Source of the DNA: Azadirachta indica
Taxonomy: Eukaryota > Streptophyta > Magnoliopsida > Sapindales > Meliaceae
Direction: 5' to 3'
DNA length: 64,000 nt
NCBI GenBank assembly: GCA_022749755.1
Contig: CM040450.1
Location: 1,922,813 to 1,986,812 of the forward strand
Part shown: piece by piece, positions 60,698 through 64,000 of the stretch
How positions within the stretch are numbered: the stretch's first letter is position 1
How the letters are laid out: each line of letters starts with the position of its first letter
Notes under the pieces: generated by a model
Told to the model about the DNA's origin: nothing
The model's database searches: none
The model's input: only the letters and a program-made list of their open reading frames with translations
Made by a program: the position numbers and the translations under genes

Positions 60698-61391
60698 TGT
60701 GAAATTGTAAAGTTCACTTTTTGGTGAATAGTACTGTATAGATGAACAGTATCATATCTATAAACAGTGTCGTACTGTATAAGAGCACCGAAATACATCG
60801 AAAGTGCAGTTACTCTTTTTTGACTTTCTCTATTGATTAAGTTGGTGTTAGGTGGAGAAAGTTTGAATTTAGGTAGTGGTTGGTAAGTGGAGAAATTTGT
60901 GGAGTAAATTATGAAATGCGTGTTGAAAATGGGAGAAGGAAACCACTATAAATACCTCACCCCTTTCACCATTCCATTCATCCCAAATCATCCTTTGAGA
61001 GTTTCTACAAAGAGAGAAAAATTAGTTTCTTCTTTGTGTTGTATTTTTTCACTTAAAGTTGTTTCTCCTATTTTAAAGAGAGAGTGTAAAAAATACTCCT
61101 ATTTAGAGAGTTGTTTTTTCCTTGTTATTAGAGAGAAAGAGAGTTGTAATCTCCACTTTAAAATAGTGAAATAATTCTATACTTGCTCGTGGTTTTTATC
61201 TTAATTTATTTAGGGGTTTTCCACGTAAAATACTTGTGTCGATTTATTTCGCTATTTTATTTTACTATATACCTCCTACTTATTATTGTTATTTTGATGG
61301 ATGGTTATACCTCCTACATAACGTTTATTTTCATTGTTTTCTCAATTTCATTGTAATTACTTGTTTTGCTTCGACTTCCAATTTCCTAACA
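60698..61391 (+). repeat. 5' LTR of the right-hand Copia element
   Basis: About 694 bp from TGTGAAATTG to TTTCCTAACA. A TATA box (CTATAAATACC) near 60947-60957 marks the promoter. The boundaries rest on TG...CA ends and the PBS; the 3' LTR is not in the window. Confidence 0.75.
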
Positions 61392-61392
61392 G

Positions 61393-61403
61393 TGGTATCA
61401 AAG
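61393..61403 (+). promoter_or_regulatory. Primer-binding site (tRNA-Met type)
   Basis: TGGTATCAAAG lies one base after the LTR end. Confidence 0.8.
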
Positions 61404-61482
61404 TTATTGGTTGTTTGGGTTACTGTTCATAGTTATTATTTACAAGTACTATTGACGGTGAAGAAGCAGATAATCATCAACA

Positions 61483-62300
61483 ATGGCAGCAAAGTCGAAA
61501 TTGAGAAATTCAACGGAAACAATTTTTCGTTGTGGAAAATGAAAATGAAGACAATTTTAAGGAAGGACAAGTGTCTAGCAACAATTGGCGAAAAACTCTC
61601 GGATATAGACACAGACAAGTGGAATGAAATGGACGGTGATGCAATTGCCGATCTACACTTGGGATTAGCTGATGGAGTATTAGCTAGTGTGGAGTAGATA
61701 AAGACGGCAAAGGAGATATGGGATACTTTGACAAAATTGTACGAGGCCAAGTCACTACACAACAAAATTTTCTTAAAGAGAAGACTTTACACTCTTCGAA
61801 TGGCGGAATCCACATCGGTGACTGACCATATCAACATCTTGAAAACTCTATTTTCACAACTTATAACATTAGGGTACAAAATGGAGGAAAATGAACGTGC
61901 GGAGATTCTACTTCAAAGTCTACCTGACTCGTATGATCAACTCATCATCAACCTGACAACTAATGTCCAAACGGACTCTCTAGTCTTCAATGATGTTGCA
62001 GCCACTGTCTTAGAAGAAGAAAGGAGGCGCAGAAATAAGGAAGATAGAAATGTAAGTTCGCAGCAAGCAAAAGCATTATCGATGACAAGAGGAAGATCAA
62101 CTGAACGTAAGTCTAGTGGGAGCCAGAATCAAGGTAGATCAAAATTAAAAAGTAAGAAGAATGTCAACTGCTACAATTGTGGCAAGAAAAGGCACGTCAA
62201 AAAGGATTGTTGGAATAATAAGAAGAGTGAAGATTCTGAGACATCAAAGGCTCAGGGTTGTGTTGCAAGTACCTCAGATGATGGTGAAGTACTATACGGT
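61483..62300 (+). pseudogene. Copia gag, frameshift and stop
   Basis: ATG at 61483 starts MAAKS, but the conserved continuation EIEKFNGNNFSLWKMKMKTI lies in another frame, consistent with one missing base near 61497. A TAG at 61695-61697 replaces a residue before IKTAKEIWDTLTKLYEAKSL. The capsid region then stays open. The zinc knuckle CYNCGKKRHVKKDC (CX2CX4HX4C, near 62169-62210) is intact in its metal ligands. In the family Gag packages the RNA. This copy would need repair at two places, so it is inactive. Confidence 0.88.
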
Positions 62301-63620
62301 GAGGCAACAACGATTGTTGAAGGCAGAAAACGACTTGCTGATGTCTGCCTTATAGACTTAGGAGCAACATGGCACATGACCTCTCGAAGAGAATGGTTTC
62401 ACATATATGAATCTATCTCTGGAGGATCTGTATACATGGGAGATGATCACGCCTTGAAAATTGCCGGTATTGGAACTATTAAGATAAAAATGTATGATGG
62501 AACAACTCACACTATTAAAGAAGTACAACATGTCAAAGACTTGAAGAAGAATCTATTGTCTTTAGGACAATTAGATGATCTTGGATGCAAAACCCATATT
62601 GAGAATGAGATTATGAAAATTGTTAGAGGAGTACTTGTGGTTTTGAAGGCGGAAAAGATTATTACAAATTTATTCATGCTTAAGGGAGAAACACAACAGA
62701 AAGCTGATGGGTGTGTTGCTTTAACTAGCAAAGGAGAAGAATTGACCATGATGTGGCATCTTAAACTCAGGCACATGTCAGAACAAGGGTTGAAAATTCT
62801 CTCTAACCGAAAGCAACTTCCAGGATTTAAAGTAGTGAAACTATCATTTTGCGAGCATTATGTTACAAGTAAGCAGCATAGGTTAAAGTTCAACAGATCT
62901 AATGCTGGAAGCAAATGTATTCTAGACTTGATTCATTCTGATATTTAGGAATCATCGGAAGTGTCTCTAAAAGAAGTAAAGTATTTTGTGACTTTTATTG
63001 ATGATTATTCCAGGAGATGTTGGGTATATCCAATTAAGAAAAAGTCAGAAGCGTTTCCAGTGTTCAAAGACTTCAAAACATGAGTGGAACTTGAATCTGG
63101 GAAGAAAATCAAGTGTTTGAGAACAGACAATGGAAGAGAGTATACAGATGGTGATTTTCTTACATTATGTAAGTAAGAAGGTATTGAAAGACAGTTCATA
63201 GTACCATACACTCCACAGCAAAATGGAGTGACAGAGCGGATGAACAGAACTCTTGTAGAAAAGATGAGAGCTATGTTGAGGACTGCGGGACAACCTCATT
63301 CATTTTGGGCTGAAGCAGCAAAGACCGCTTGTTATGTGATAAATCGATCACCATCAACAACAATTGGGTTGAAGACGCCGGTTGAGATGTGGACTGGTAA
63401 ACCAGCTGATTACTCTCATCTACATTCATTTGGATGTCCTTTGTATGTAATGTACAATGCCCAAGAAAGAACGAAGTTAGATCCGAAATCCAGAAAGTGT
63501 ATATTCTTGGGGTATGCTGATGGTGTAAAGGGGTATCGTTTGTGGGATCCCACTGCCCGCAAGGTCATAGTCAGCAGGGATGTTATCTTTGTAGAAGATC
63601 AACTACAAGAAAAAGATGAA
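62301..63620 (+). pseudogene. Copia protease and integrase, broken by stops
   Basis: The protease site reads DLGATWHM at 62355-62378, where the family has D-S-G-A, so the catalytic triad is altered. The integrase zinc-binding lead is WHLKLRHMSEQGL. The second Cys pair reads CEHY instead of CxxC. The core has [23 protein letters not shown] and TPQQNGVTERMNRT, so D-D-E survives. Stops lie at 62946-62948, 63081-63083 and 63174-63176. The tail KLDPKSRKCIFLGYADGVKG is open. Confidence 0.88.
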
Positions 63621-64000
63621 GATGATAGCACATTGAAGGAAAGCTCAGAGACTGCAACATTACACGTGGAAAATGACAAAGCACAAGAAATTTCAAACTT
63701 TTCTGTAGCATTACCAGAGCACGAGGTACAAGAACCAGTTAGATTCAAGGCTTCAGAAGTTTGTAGGTCAACTCGCGAGAGGAAACCACCAACTTGGTAC
63801 TCAGAGTATGTTACGGAGAGCAATGTAGCATACTGCCTTCTAACAGAGGATGGCGAGCCCTCAACTTTTCATAAAGTTTCGAGTAGCTCAGATGCATCTT
63901 CATGAATGGCAGCAATGCAGGAAGAGATTGAAGCTCTACATAAGAACAAGACATAGGAACTAGTACCATTACCACATGGAAGAAAAGCTATTGGTAAAAA
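63621..64000 (+). pseudogene. Copia reverse transcriptase N-terminal part, partial
   Basis: A linker with acidic residues leads to MAAMQEEIEALHKNKT, stop, ELVPLPHGRKAIGK, the opening of Copia reverse transcriptase. Stops at 63903-63905 and 63954-63956 fall where the family has Trp. The catalytic YVDD lies beyond the window. Confidence 0.85.

Larger units (their letters stand above)
60698..64000 (+). mobile_element. Ty1/Copia retrotransposon, 5' LTR to reverse transcriptase, cut by window edge
   Basis: The 5' LTR (60698-61391) is followed by a TGGTATCAAAG PBS, then gag with a zinc knuckle, protease, integrase and the beginning of reverse transcriptase (LVPLPHGRKAIGK at the very end). The order gag-PR-INT-RT identifies Copia. 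Residue patterns resemble the TNT1/Tork group, but I cannot fix the lineage. The 3' part lies outside the window. Confidence 0.93.

Noticed and set aside
1..64000. CRISPR array, operon, tRNA cluster or other prokaryotic system
   Set aside because: Introns, LTR elements and the plastid insertion identify a plant nuclear genome. The tandem repeats found are irregular and unlike CRISPR. I recognised no tRNA.

Overview
The window is nuclear DNA of a flowering plant, probably a eudicot; I cannot name the species from sequence. It is AT-rich, has GT-AG introns, carries several classes of plant transposable element, and holds an insertion of plastid DNA.

Left two-thirds (1123-41414, minus strand): one very large gene. 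I followed it exon by exon and obtained 51 coding exons that join in frame from an ATG at 41414-41412 to a TAG at 1125-1123. The total is 5136 nt and 1711 residues. The product is the HEAT/ARM-repeat protein SHOOT GRAVITROPISM 6 (SGR6), the plant relative of animal MROH1. The gene covers about 40.3 kb because mobile elements sit in its introns: a Copia element (2064-6147), a 5'-truncated Copia element (8225-11528), a nest of small non-autonomous LTR elements plus a MITE (15728-17984), a Copia remnant (24597-25400), a probable solo LTR (29629-29930) and LINE 3' fragments (near 15 kb and 35.6-36.1 kb). A fragment of a CCCH zinc-finger gene (14166-14654) also lies in an intron, antisense to SGR6. 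No exon is damaged.

Middle (41.5-54.9 kb): no intact gene. A short promoter/5' UTR zone is followed by decayed pieces: a CACTA transposase remnant (43.9-44.5 kb), a Copia-like LTR end with primer-binding site (46.1-46.5 kb), a scrambled plastid insertion made of ycf1, ycf2 and rrn23 fragments (47376-48676), a MuDR/MULE transposase pseudogene (51.0-53.4 kb) and a minus-strand Copia gag fragment (53.45-53.89 kb).

Right end: a candidate non-autonomous gypsy-like element with two tandem-repeat arrays (about 54.9-58.9 kb), a stretch without a convincing gene (59-60.7 kb), and a fairly complete Copia element with 5' LTR, PBS, gag and pol that runs off the window (60698-64000). Its stop codons and several lost key residues look like C-to-T or G-to-A changes, as expected after silencing by DNA methylation.

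No previously unknown gene system stands out. The most unusual structures are the self-nested TRIM with an internal minisatellite, the three-part plastid mosaic, the multiply duplicated Copia element and the antisense CCCH gene fragment.
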